Shown here: positions 49,655 through 57,611 of the stretch, in pieces | Numbering within the stretch: position 1 is the stretch's first letter | How the letters are laid out: every line of letters starts with the position of its first letter | Assembly: GCA_038562375.1 (NCBI GenBank) | Contig: JBCFAY010000001.1 | Coordinates: 62,001 to 126,000, forward strand | Length of the DNA stretch: 64,000 bases | Direction of reading: 5' to 3' | Source: JBCFAY01 sp038562375 | Lineage (GTDB): Bacteria > Bacillota > Clostridia > Christensenellales > CAG-138 | Position numbers and translations under genes: made by a program | Notes under the pieces: model-generated | Told to the model about the DNA's origin: nothing | The model's input: only the letters and a program-made list of their open reading frames with translations | The model's database searches: none

Positions 49655-50698
49655 CTAATAATGCTTCATCCCGAAGCAGGGCTTCCCCCGAAGCGCGAAA
49701 CGGCCGGGCAGCGTCCCGCCGATATTGCCCGCAAGCGCACCGATGTCCATCCGCTCGTTTGCAGGGCCGTCCACCCGCTCACAGCTCATCACGCGTCCGC
49801 CTTCAGCAAAGAACTCGTACGTTCCTGTGTTTTCGGCGAGGTCTGCGTCCTCGATCGCGATGCGATACCGGCCGTCGCGCGCGGGAATCCCTGTGAGAAA
49901 TGCCTCCACATCGAGTATGCGCAGCATGTCGAACGGTTCGGCGGCCATGCCTTTGGATAGTTCATGGTCGGCCGGAAGCTGAAAAGCCACCGTCTTTCGC
50001 TCAGCTTCAGCGATCGCGTTGACGAGTTCCATGACGCCCGACCCCGCTATCTCCGTCAGCTCGAGCCTGTCCTCGGCCCGCTCGCCCAGGGCATAGGCCG
50101 TCTCGGAAGCGTAGATAGGGCAATTCGTGATTTTAGCTTCCTCCAGCAAAAGCGCGAAATCCTGCTCGGTGCGCAAAATCACGCCGTCGTAGCCCTCGGT
50201 AAACGCTTCAAAGGCGGACAGCATCGAGGCGGGTGACGGATCGATCAGCCGCGCGCGCGGCGCTTGCGGATCGAACCCGCGCTCGAGGCGAACCGCGCTC
50301 GAGAGCGTTTCATACCCGGTATTGCGGTAGAAATGAAACAAGCCGGGCGAGGACGGCTGAAGTATCGTCGCCTCAAATCCCCGCCCCCGCATGATGGAAA
50401 ACGAGGCGCGCAGCATCTTTGCGCCCACGCCCCTTCCGCGCGCCTCGGGGATCGTCCCGACGCCCGCGACAAATCCGACGCGGCGGGGCATGCCGAAAAA
50501 CCATGCCGAGCAATCGAGCATGTGCAGCGCCCCGATCATATCCGGCCCGTCAAACGCCGCGAGAACCGCGGACGGGCTTGTCCTTTTTTCAAAATAATAC
50601 CGGATGAACGCCCCCGAATCCTCCGGGAAACATTTTGCCCACACGCGCATCGCAGCGGGCGCCTCATCATCGCGAATCAACCGGCAAACGATGCTCAT
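49655..50698 (-). CDS. Eis-like GNAT N-acetyltransferase
   Basis: 347 residues. An N-terminal GNAT domain with the acetyl-CoA loop VGTIPEARGRGVGAKML, a second GNAT-like region, and a C-terminal domain resembling sterol-carrier folds, the architecture of Eis proteins. Eis enzymes acetylate amines, including aminoglycosides in mycobacteria; the substrate here is unknown. The start ATG at 50698 overlaps the stop of the DUF2156 gene (ATGA). Confidence 0.85.
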   Translation of the reverse strand: MSIVCRLIRDDEAPAAMRVWAKCFPEDSGAFIRYYFEKRTSPSAVLAAFDGPDMIGALHMLDCSAWFFGMPRRVGFVAGVGTIPEARGRGVGAKMLRASFSIMRGRGFEATILQPSSPGLFHFYRNTGYETLSSAVRLERGFDPQAPRARLIDPSPASMLSAFEAFTEGYDGVILRTEQDFALLLEEAKITNCPIYASETAYALGERAEDRLELTEIAGSGVMELVNAIAEAERKTVAFQLPADHELSKGMAAEPFDMLRILDVEAFLTGIPARDGRYRIAIEDADLAENTGTYEFFAEGGRVMSCERVDGPANERMDIGALAGNIGGTLPGRFALRGKPCFGMKHY

Positions 50699-51594
50699 AC
50701 GCGCTTTTTCGCCTCGTACTTTTGGATCAACTTCGCCGGATAATAGGACAGCTTGGCCTTTCTGAGGCCCTCGAGCCCCATGTCCTCCTCGCGGTTGATA
50801 AACTCCATATCGCTCCATTCATGCTCGACGAATTGCTGATTGATCATCGCATACAGGCCGTTGATCTCCGCATCCGCCTTCTCGATATGGATGAGCGCCG
50901 TGTTCGGCGTGATCCGCTCGCCCAGGGTAAACGCCGCGAGGTTCCCGCCGATGCGTATCCCGCCGCCCTTGAGCGAAAGCGTCTCCATATTTTTAAGCGC
51001 GGCGCGCACGGCGTTTAATTCGCCGATCACTCCGCGCTCGAACATGTCCTTTTTATTGAGCCAATTGGCATAAACGTGCATACACTCCTCAAACATATCC
51101 GGCGTAATGCGCACGTATTCGAATTGGTTGACCAGGCGGAACTGATTGATATGATTGCGCTTGGAATGGAACTTCTTGCCGCGAAGCGCCATCAGATCCT
51201 GCGCGAGATATACATAATCGAAATTGTCCCGATCCTCTTTCAGCTCATACGCCGGGCAGTACTTCCGGATAAGCTCGGCCATCTGCGGCGCGATCGCCAC
51301 AAAGCGCGGGTGCACGCCGATTCCCTCGAAATACTCCTCCGCGATCCTTATAAGGCGCGCGTAATCCGCATTGGGGTCGGCGGGCAGCGGCGCGAACATA
51401 AACGTCTTTTCATTGCCGTAGGTGAGCTTTGTAAAAAGCGCGTCCTCGCGCTCGGCTACCTCGATCCGGCCATCCGTTCCCCAAATAAAGAGATTCGTAA
51501 ACGTGTATTCAGAGGTCTCCAGTTTCCATGGCGCGCGATACCGCTCGACCATCGGCTTCATTTCCAGCACTACCTGCTTAAATTCCAGTGACAT
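50695..51594 (-). CDS. DUF2156 family protein (GNAT-fold, peptidyl-transfer-like)
   Basis: 299 residues. Recognised by YRAPWKLETSEYTFTNLFIW, KKFHSKRNHINQF and the end FINREEDMGLEGLRKAKLSYYPAKL. The fold is two GNAT-like domains, related to the catalytic part of MprF and to FemX. The role of stand-alone members is unknown. It forms a two-gene unit with the Eis-like gene. Confidence 0.88.
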   Translation of the reverse strand: MSLEFKQVVLEMKPMVERYRAPWKLETSEYTFTNLFIWGTDGRIEVAEREDALFTKLTYGNEKTFMFAPLPADPNADYARLIRIAEEYFEGIGVHPRFVAIAPQMAELIRKYCPAYELKEDRDNFDYVYLAQDLMALRGKKFHSKRNHINQFRLVNQFEYVRITPDMFEECMHVYANWLNKKDMFERGVIGELNAVRAALKNMETLSLKGGGIRIGGNLAAFTLGERITPNTALIHIEKADAEINGLYAMINQQFVEHEWSDMEFINREEDMGLEGLRKAKLSYYPAKLIQKYEAKKRV

Positions 51595-51614
51595 AGCATC
51601 CTCCTGTTCATCTT

Positions 51615-51642
51615 ATTGTAACCGAATTCTGGAAATGTGCAA
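51615..51642 (-). promoter_or_regulatory. Promoter of DUF2156-eis-like unit
   Basis: TTGCAC and TACAAT with a 16-base spacer on the minus strand. It is back to back with the bioY promoter, the two -35 boxes being seven bases apart. Confidence 0.6.
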
Positions 51643-51649
51643 CTGCATA

Positions 51650-51678
51650 TTGCCCGGACTCCCAAAAGGGTGTATCAT
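51650..51678 (+). promoter_or_regulatory. Promoter of bioY
   Basis: TTGCCC and TATCAT with a 17-base spacer on the plus strand. The transcription start would fall inside the BirA-like operator. Confidence 0.65.
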
Positions 51679-51681
51679 AAA

Positions 51682-51709
51682 TGTCGACCTGTTTTTATTT
51701 TAGTTTACA
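51682..51709. promoter_or_regulatory. BirA-like operator
   Basis: TGTCGAC and GTTTACA separated by 14 bases fit the BirA pattern TGTWAAC-N14/15-GTTWACA (right half perfect, left half two differences). It overlaps the start of transcription of bioY, as expected for biotin repression. Confidence 0.65.
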
Positions 51710-51723
51710 ATAAAGGAGAAACT

Positions 51724-52284
51724 ATGAAACTCACTATCCGTGAATATCTTCTTGCAGCCCTGTTTGCAGCGCTGACCGCGATCGGCGCATTTATCAGCAT
51801 TCCGCTCGCCTTCTATCCCGTCCCTATGACGCTGCAGACGCTGTTCGTGTTCCTCGCGGGCCTTTGCCTGCGTCCGCGCGCGGCGTTATGGTCGCAGATC
51901 GTTTACGTCGCGGTGGGCCTGATCGGTATCCCGATTTTCGCGCGGGGCGGCGGAATTCAATACGTGCTCAATCCGACGTTCGGCTTTTTGCTTGCATTCG
52001 TTATCGCCGCCCCGCTCATCAGCGTCGCCGCGAGGAAATACCTGTTCGCACCGGGAAATAACCTGCGCTTCGCGCTCTGCGCCGCGGGAATCGCGCTCGG
52101 CATCGAGGCGCTCGGCATTGCGTACATGCTCCTCATTTCCGCATTTTATATTGGAACGCCGCTTGCCGCAGAGACTGCGCTCTATCTTTTGGTGATCTTC
52201 CTGCCGCTCGATCTTGTGAAGCTCGCCGTCTCGACCGGCATCGCCGTGCAGCTCAAAAAACGTCTTTCGGGCCTGATCGCATAA
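51724..52284 (+). CDS. bioY: Biotin transporter substrate-binding subunit BioY
   Basis: 186 residues with six membrane segments; the S component of an ECF transporter for biotin. Shows PLAFYPVPMTLQTLFVFLAGL and the GGGIQYVLNPTFGFLLAF signature. AAAGGAG precedes the ATG at 51724. The only intact protein gene of size on the plus strand. No biotin synthesis genes are nearby, so it likely uses a shared EcfAAT module. Confidence 0.96.
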   Translation: MKLTIREYLLAALFAALTAIGAFISIPLAFYPVPMTLQTLFVFLAGLCLRPRAALWSQIVYVAVGLIGIPIFARGGGIQYVLNPTFGFLLAFVIAAPLISVAARKYLFAPGNNLRFALCAAGIALGIEALGIAYMLLISAFYIGTPLAAETALYLLVIFLPLDLVKLAVSTGIAVQLKKRLSGLIA

Positions 52285-52323
52285 AGGATGCTCCGCAGGC
52301 GAACGCCCGGGAATGACGACAAT

Positions 52324-52350
52324 GCAGCGCGGCCAGATCGGCCGCGCTGC
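52324..52350. terminator. Hairpin between convergent bioY and SIMPL genes
   Basis: GCAGCGCGGCC and its perfect complement (11-bp stem, 5-base loop). TGTTTGCG follows on plus. It probably ends transcription from both sides. Confidence 0.65.
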
Positions 52351-52394
52351 TGTTTGCGTATTGACGTGCGGGTCTTCCCCGCTTCAGCGATATG

Positions 52395-53186
52395 TTATTC
52401 GGCTTCCTCGATCGCGTAGACGATCTGCACCTGCGCGGTGACTTCCATCTCGCCGGGCTGCGTAGGCACTTTGACGCTGTCGTCCGAGGCCATGGACTCC
52501 GCGCGGACCTCGGCGGCCTGCATCGGCGTCGCGCTCTGGCTCTGCTCCGTGATGGAGATGGGCACCGCCGAAACCTTAATTCCCGAAGCCTGGGCGATCG
52601 CGCCGATCTTGCCTGTCGCATCCTGAATCGCGGCCTGGAGCGCCTGCTGATAATACTGCGCCGAATCCTCCAGCGAGTAGTTCATGCTCGACACCGAGTT
52701 CGCGCCCGCCGCGATCGCATCGGTGATGATGGCGCCGAGCTTATCAAACGCGCGCACCTTGACGGTGACGGTGTTCTGTACCGAATAGCCGGTAATCACC
52801 GCCGTATCCTTGGAGTAATCATAGACGGGATTCACATAGAAGCCCGAGCTTTGAATATCCTGCTCCTCGATCCCGGAGGATTTGAGGACTTCGATCACGG
52901 CCGTCATCTTCTCGGAATTGCTCTGCTCCGCGCCCTCGGCGGTCTTCGCCTCGGTGATGACGGAAAAATCGATCGTCGCAAGATCGGGCGTGGCAACTGC
53001 TTTGCCCGAACCGCTAACCGTTACCTGGTTCACGGGGGAGTAGGGCTCCTGTTTGATGACTACGGTCTGCGTGCCGGAGGATTCCCCCGCGCTCTGGTCG
53101 ATTTGCTCCTGCGTTTTGCAGCCGGTCACGAGAAGTAGGGGCAGCAGCGCCGCGCAAATCAACGCCATGAGTTTAAAGTGTTTCAT
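52395..53186 (-). CDS. SIMPL-domain (DUF541) lipoprotein
   Basis: 263 residues. Lipoprotein signal with lipobox LVTGC (Cys 23), then a SIMPL domain: VTVSGSGKAVATPDLATIDFSV, GYSVQNTVTVKV. Members are periplasmic or surface proteins of poorly known role (BP26-like oligomers). The ATG overlaps the stop of the DUF4349 gene (TAATG), so the two work together. Confidence 0.9.
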   Translation of the reverse strand: MKHFKLMALICAALLPLLLVTGCKTQEQIDQSAGESSGTQTVVIKQEPYSPVNQVTVSGSGKAVATPDLATIDFSVITEAKTAEGAEQSNSEKMTAVIEVLKSSGIEEQDIQSSGFYVNPVYDYSKDTAVITGYSVQNTVTVKVRAFDKLGAIITDAIAAGANSVSSMNYSLEDSAQYYQQALQAAIQDATGKIGAIAQASGIKVSAVPISITEQSQSATPMQAAEVRAESMASDDSVKVPTQPGEMEVTAQVQIVYAIEEAE

Positions 53187-54163
53187 TATTCTTTCCTTTC
53201 TCCAGAAATCTGTTCAACATTGCCTGTTTTTTCCGCCAGGGCGGCCCTGCGCTTACGGTTGCGCCTGCGGACGATCAAAAGGATGGGGATGACGATCGCC
53301 GCGAGTATCAGCAGGATCGGGGAAATCACAACGAGCACCACGAATAGGTTTTCAAAGAATACGCCGATGCCGTTGATCACCGCGGTAAAGCCTTCCGAGA
53401 TGCGCTCGCCGACGCTTTTGTTGGAGGCGGGACCCTCCGTAAGCGCCTTCTCCTGCAGCGTGATCGTCACCGTCGCGTAGGAGATGAGCTGGTCATAGCT
53501 GCGCAGCTGCGTGGTAAGCTCCTCGATCTGGATCGTAACGCGGCTGATCTCGGTCTCCAGCGCGAGCATATCCTCGAGCTTTTGCGCCTTGGCAAGCAGC
53601 GTCTTGAGGTTGTCAAGCTGCGTGCGCAGCACCGAGAGCCGGGTCTCAAGATCGAAATAGCTCTCGCTGACGTCCTGCGTCGTCGAGTTGGAATACGTGA
53701 CGGTCTCGATCTGCTCCACGCCCGCGACAAAAGCGTCGACGGCGTCTTCCGGGATCCTCAGCGTCAGATAGGCGTATCTTCCGGGATCGTTGTACGCCTC
53801 GGGCTTTTTCCCGCTGACCGCCCCCGACTCCACATACCCGCCCACGGCGTTTGTGCGGTCCTTCAGAGCGGTAAGCTGCTGGTCAAACACATCGGTCTCA
53901 ATCGTGTAATCGAACCTGCGGATGATCTTGTGTCCGCCATAATTCGGCACCGTTTGGCCATCCGCGAGTTTATCCCCGCCGCCCGCCGTTTCTCCCGATG
54001 GCGCGGCCGCCTCGGGCGCCTCCTGAGGCATGGGCGCTCCGCTATCGTTCGCCGCCGTCCCTCTGCCTGCACTGCTGCTGGAATCGTTGGATCGTGCCGC
54101 ACATCCGAACAGCGTTGCGCAAAAAAGCACCAATATGAGCACCCACGCAAGGTTTTTCCTCAT
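53186..54163 (-). CDS. DUF4349 membrane lipoprotein
   Basis: 325 residues. Lipobox LFGC near residue 21, a low-complexity Ser/Gly/Ala linker, then a domain with RRFDYTIETDVFDQQL and a long coiled coil (about 185-235), and a membrane segment plus basic tail (about 270-305). The ATG at 54163 follows GGGGGTGG. DUF4349 proteins are envelope proteins of unknown function, often beside regulators. Confidence 0.87.
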   Translation of the reverse strand: MRKNLAWVLILVLFCATLFGCAARSNDSSSSAGRGTAANDSGAPMPQEAPEAAAPSGETAGGGDKLADGQTVPNYGGHKIIRRFDYTIETDVFDQQLTALKDRTNAVGGYVESGAVSGKKPEAYNDPGRYAYLTLRIPEDAVDAFVAGVEQIETVTYSNSTTQDVSESYFDLETRLSVLRTQLDNLKTLLAKAQKLEDMLALETEISRVTIQIEELTTQLRSYDQLISYATVTITLQEKALTEGPASNKSVGERISEGFTAVINGIGVFFENLFVVLVVISPILLILAAIVIPILLIVRRRNRKRRAALAEKTGNVEQISGERKE

Positions 54164-54263
54164 GATTCCACCCCCATGTCTTTTCTTGATAATCACACGT
54201 TTGTTGGGATCGTTTGGTTCCAAGTTTAGGATATCATACTCTGAGGAAAAAACAAATTAGCCG

Positions 54264-54292
54264 TTTACAGCGTCTCTCTCCTATGGTAGAAT
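54264..54292 (+). promoter_or_regulatory. Promoter of tRNA-Leu
   Basis: TTTACA and TAGAAT with a 17-base spacer on plus. A stem AAAGCGG..CCGCTTT lies in the 105-base leader before the tRNA. Confidence 0.6.
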
Positions 54293-54404
54293 CACATCTG
54301 TAAAAGCGGTTTGCTTGTTCTTGCAGCCGCTTTGCTGTGAAGGGTCGGCAACCCGTTTTTATTTCCTTTCACATCCCTCAACGTATTAAAACATAAGATG
54401 ATAA

Positions 54405-54490
54405 GCCGGTGTGTTGGAATGGCAGACGAGGCGGACTCAAAATCCGTTGCCAGCGATGGCGTGTGGGTTCAAGTCCCACCACCGGCACCA
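54405..54490 (+). tRNA. tRNA-Leu (anticodon CAA)
   Basis: 86 bases including an encoded CCA. Acceptor stem GCCGGTG pairs with CACCGGC; anticodon stem GCGGA/TCCGT with loop CTCAAAA gives CAA, reading UUG. A long variable arm (TGCCAGCGATGGCG) and T-loop TTCAAGT identify leucine. It is directly followed by an integrase remnant. Confidence 0.97.
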
Positions 54491-54597
54491 TAACGCCAAG
54501 GCTCTCAATGTCGCTTAACAAGCGGGTTTGGGGGCTTTTCTTTTTTGACAGTTCATTTGCGCAAGGGCCTTTCAATCCACTAAGTAAGCCGATTTTT

Positions 54598-54631
54598 GCT
54601 TATATCCCTCCCAGGTCAGGAGGGATATAAG
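54598..54631. repeat. Inverted repeat at the integrase end
   Basis: CTTATATCCCTCC and its complement around a 7-base loop, 13-bp perfect stem overlapping the integrase stop codon. Probably the terminator of the lost integrase gene. Confidence 0.6.
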
Positions 54632-54783
54632 CGCAGGATAACGTTGCTCGAAGCGGCTTTTGAGTTGTATCCCAAGTGAGTGTAGATGTTCGATGTCGTA
54701 GATATGTCGCTGTGCCCAAGCCATTCCTGTATTTCTTTCAAGCTTACGCCGTTGGCGTACAGAAGGCTGGCGCAATTGTGCCC
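54616..54783 (-). pseudogene. C-terminal stub of a phage-type tyrosine integrase
   Basis: About 55 residues in frame: HNCASLLYANGVSLKEIQEW, LGHSDISTTSNIYTHLGYN, then a stop. These contain the HNC (box II end), LGH and catalytic Tyr of tyrosine recombinases. Directly upstream in frame is a TAA, so everything before the box II Arg is lost. Placed beside tRNA-Leu, the classical integration site, it is the scar of an excised or eroded element. 54784-55036 shows nothing recognisable. Confidence 0.85.
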
Positions 54784-55036
54784 TTATAGTATAATAGGGA
54801 CAAATCGAAAAATCGCGTAATATCAAGAGTTTCACGGTTTATCCTATTCTTTTTCCAACCTTTTTCCACGCGAAAAACGGCCTGAAAAATCCGGCCAAGA
54901 AAGGGGATGTTTCATTAGCGACAAAAATTCACAAGCCATTGACGTTATCCGATATATGCGGATAGCGTTATTGGCGTCCACAGGATATTTCAGAAGCATC
55001 TTTATTTATATCCGTAAACAAGGAAGGAGCAGCTAC

Positions 55037-55150
55037 ATGAAAGAAAAAAACAATTCCATCCATGAGCAGTTGAAGCAAACCGTAAAGCCGGAAATCAAGG
55101 GCCATGAGTACATGGCATTGGAACGCTTTGCAGAGAATACCCTGGTGTGA
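55037..55150 (+). CDS. Tiny ORF of unknown function
   Basis: 37 codons, MKEKNNSIHEQLKQ onward, with GGAAGGAG seven bases before the ATG. Charged and soluble. It may be the start of a truncated gene of the same lost element as the integrase stub. No relatives recognised. Confidence 0.35.
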   Translation: MKEKNNSIHEQLKQTVKPEIKGHEYMALERFAENTLV

Positions 55151-55201
55151 CTATCACTTGCAATCGAATTGGAAACCCCGCGCGGCGTATCGCCATCCGC
55201 A

Positions 55202-55228
55202 GAAAAAGGCCGCCCTTTGGGCGGCCTT
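55202..55228 (-). terminator. Terminator after the three-repeat secreted protein
   Basis: AAGGCCGCCC and its perfect complement (3-base loop), followed on the minus strand by TTTTTC; 32 bases past the stop codon. Confidence 0.88.
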
Positions 55229-55259
55229 CGTAGAAGCCTCATTCGCAAATCCAATCAGC

Positions 55260-56450
55260 CTACTTTGAATTTGCCGTAAGATTCCCGGAAATTGTTTTAA
55301 TCCCCGGCAGCGGTGTGATTACCGGAGCAACGGTCTCCGATGCCCGCACGTCTTTTTCAGCAACGGCGTCATTGGGAACTTCCGTTATGGCCGGCACTTT
55401 GTAGGAAACCACGTTGGAATACAGCTTTTTGCCGGAATCCGTCACGATGTAGATCGCGCCGCCGCTGTACTTCCCCGGCGCTTGATAGAAGCTGAGCGAA
55501 GCTGTCCCGCTGCGCTCCAATTCCGCGCTGCCCAGATACCGGCCCGGGAACCTGGCGTTGGACGACCCGGTATAGAAGCGGACCTTGCCCGCCTGGACCG
55601 GCCGCAGCGTCACCTTGTAGGTCACATTTTGGGGCAGCGCCGCGTCGCTGTTGCTGGTGGGCGCAGGCGCGGCTTGGGCGGATACCTCCAGCTCGAGCTG
55701 GGGCTTTATCGGCGGGACTTTGTAAATGACTACATTGGACTGGACCCCGGCGACATCCCCTTTGGCCCAGATCGCGCCGCCGCTATATTTTCCGGGCTTC
55801 TGGCAGACCTTCAACTGCGCGACGCCGTTCTTGTCCACCCGCGCCGTCCCCAGATATTTGGAGGGGAAGGCGCCGTCATAGGGATTTCCGGTGTAAAAAT
55901 CGATATAGATGGGTTCCGCGTTGCCCGCATTGCGCAAGGTGGCGACGTAGGTGACGTTGCCCGCGGCAGCAGCGTCGGCAGTGATTTCGGCACTGGGTGC
56001 TTCCGCAACCACTTTCAGCGTCAATTCTGGTTTGGCGGGCGGGACCTTGTAGAAGACCACGTTGGAATAGGCCTTGCCCTGGGCCGTCCTGACCCAGATC
56101 GCGCCGCCCGCGTAGTCGCCGGGGGCCTGATAGACCTTCAGCTGAGCGGTGCCGTCTTTGTTTAGGGTCGCACTGCCCAGATACTGGTTGGGATAGACGG
56201 TAAGCAGCGGACTCCCGGTGTAAAAATCTATGGTGATGGGCCTGTTGCTGGACGTGACGGGCGGGACGTTGCTCAACTGGGCAAGGAACGTCACGTTCCG
56301 CATGTCGTTGCTGGTGCTGGTATCCTGCACCACCACTTTCAGGGTCAGCACCGGATCTTTGGCCGTCAGCGCGGGAGTTGCGGCCAGGGCCGGCGCGGCG
56401 CAGGCAAAGACCATGACTGCCGCCAAAATGAATAAGGTCAGCTTTTTCAT
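55260..56450 (-). CDS. Secreted protein with three tandem beta-sandwich-like repeats
   Basis: 396 residues. A signal peptide (1-24, ending APALAA) is followed by three repeats of about 110 residues (about 33-143, 145-255, 257-365). Each has an opening L-x-L-x-V strand, DFYTG or RFYTG, a YLG(S/T)A motif, then Q-x-PG-x-Y-x-GGAI and a closing NVV-x-YKVP. They look Ig-like, predicted only. There is no sortase motif or membrane anchor. The start could be the ATG at 56450 or a GTG two codons earlier. It follows rsgI and has a SigI-like promoter. Confidence 0.75.
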   Translation of the reverse strand: MKKLTLFILAAVMVFACAAPALAATPALTAKDPVLTLKVVVQDTSTSNDMRNVTFLAQLSNVPPVTSSNRPITIDFYTGSPLLTVYPNQYLGSATLNKDGTAQLKVYQAPGDYAGGAIWVRTAQGKAYSNVVFYKVPPAKPELTLKVVAEAPSAEITADAAAAGNVTYVATLRNAGNAEPIYIDFYTGNPYDGAFPSKYLGTARVDKNGVAQLKVCQKPGKYSGGAIWAKGDVAGVQSNVVIYKVPPIKPQLELEVSAQAAPAPTSNSDAALPQNVTYKVTLRPVQAGKVRFYTGSSNARFPGRYLGSAELERSGTASLSFYQAPGKYSGGAIYIVTDSGKKLYSNVVSYKVPAITEVPNDAVAEKDVRASETVAPVITPLPGIKTISGNLTANSK

Positions 56451-56534
56451 ATCCACGATTCCCCCTTCGTTATTAAGACGATACGGCTGCTTACGCTGGC
56501 AATTGTCAAACTTTGCCATGCTCTGTTATAGGTA

Positions 56535-56562
56535 TTCGCATCGTCCCGTTTTTTTGGGGTGG
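56535..56562 (-). promoter_or_regulatory. SigI-type promoter before the secreted protein gene
   Basis: On the minus strand, CCACCCC followed by seven A (-35 with an A-tract) and, 14 bases after that, CGAA. These match the SigI promoter features described for Bacillus and cellulolytic clostridia (CCCC plus A-tract, CGWA). It stands about 85 bases before the secreted protein gene, within the rsgI-distal spacer. Confidence 0.6.
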
Positions 56563-56591
56563 TGGCTTGAAAATTGCCGCAATGATCCCGT

Positions 56592-57611
56592 TCAGCCGCT
56601 GTTGCCTACTACTCCTTTGGGGCTGGGGCTGGGGGTCTTGCCGGGCCTGATGGACCCCGAAAGATCGGGGGTCGCGTTCTGTGTTGGCGTTGGGGTCGGC
56701 GTGGGATGCGCCCCAATGGCCGGCGTTGGGGTGGAACTAACGCGGTCCGTGGGCTTTGGCGTAGGTTTCGCCGTGCTTTGACCCATGGCCGGGGCTGTGG
56801 TGGGCTCGTCAATAACATCTGGCTGCTCGTTCCCGGCGGTGTTCCCGGAGGAAGCGCCGCTGCCGCTTGAAACGTCCTTGAGGAGCTCGGAAACCGGCTT
56901 TTCCCTGATTTCCTCCACCGTCAGGGCAATTCCGCTTTCCTGCGCCCGCTCGTAGGCTTCCTGCCGGGCCATGGACAAGCCGTTTTTTGCCGCCGCCTGC
57001 TTGACCGGAGGCGCTACGCTCAGCACTTCGCAGACGATGTCCTGGCCGCCCGCCGTTTCAATGCCGGTTTTGATGTCACCCAGCAAGGTCTCCAGCTGCT
57101 TGCTTTCGGTTTCATTTTCATCCTTGGAGTTCAAGGAGGCGGAAACCAGGATGATCGTCTCTTGGCCGCCGGGGAGTAACCCCTCCCGCTCCATTTTTGC
57201 GATCATGTCGGAAATGGCGGCGTCCAGCGGCCGGTTGACGGCGTCCAGCCCTGCCAGCAGCGTTTTGGCGTCCTCGTTCAGCGGGCTCGCCTCCAGCACC
57301 CGGTTCTCTCTGTCGATGGCAAACTCAACGCTGGAATTGATGTCCAGGTCAATATAGGCGAACACCCGGTTGCGGGAAAGAAATTGAAGGAGGCACAGCG
57401 TCACGATGAGCGCGCTGCAGGCGACCGCGGCGAGGGCCACGGCACGTTTGCGCCAAAGCCCGGCCAGTGCGCGGGATTCGGATTCCACGATCAGCACCTG
57501 CTGGCCCACCGCCATGCCCGGCGTTCTTTTTTTCTCGACAAAAGCGCCCTGGTCCGTCAAGATCACGGCCCTGTCGCCGTTCAATTCCAAAATGATCCCG
57601 GAGGGTTTCAA
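56592..57611 (-). CDS. rsgI: Anti-sigma-I factor RsgI
   Basis: 339 residues. N-terminal cytoplasmic RsgI_N domain (GIILELNGDRAVILTDQGAF), one membrane segment (about 58-80), a periplasmic domain opening AYIDLDINSSVEFAIDRENRV as in RsgI, then a Pro/Thr/Ser-rich low-complexity tail (about 250-339). No carbohydrate-binding domain is visible, unlike RsgIs of C. thermocellum. TTG start overlapping the sigI stop. Confidence 0.9.
   Translation of the reverse strand: MKPSGIILELNGDRAVILTDQGAFVEKKRTPGMAVGQQVLIVESESRALAGLWRKRAVALAAVACSALIVTLCLLQFLSRNRVFAYIDLDINSSVEFAIDRENRVLEASPLNEDAKTLLAGLDAVNRPLDAAISDMIAKMEREGLLPGGQETIILVSASLNSKDENETESKQLETLLGDIKTGIETAGGQDIVCEVLSVAPPVKQAAAKNGLSMARQEAYERAQESGIALTVEEIREKPVSELLKDVSSGSGASSGNTAGNEQPDVIDEPTTAPAMGQSTAKPTPKPTDRVSSTPTPAIGAHPTPTPTPTQNATPDLSGSIRPGKTPSPSPKGVVGNSG

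Noticed and set aside
54956..55150. Longer 64-residue form of the tiny ORF
   Set aside because: The upstream ATG has no ribosome binding site; the ATG at 55037 has GGAAGGAG at good spacing.
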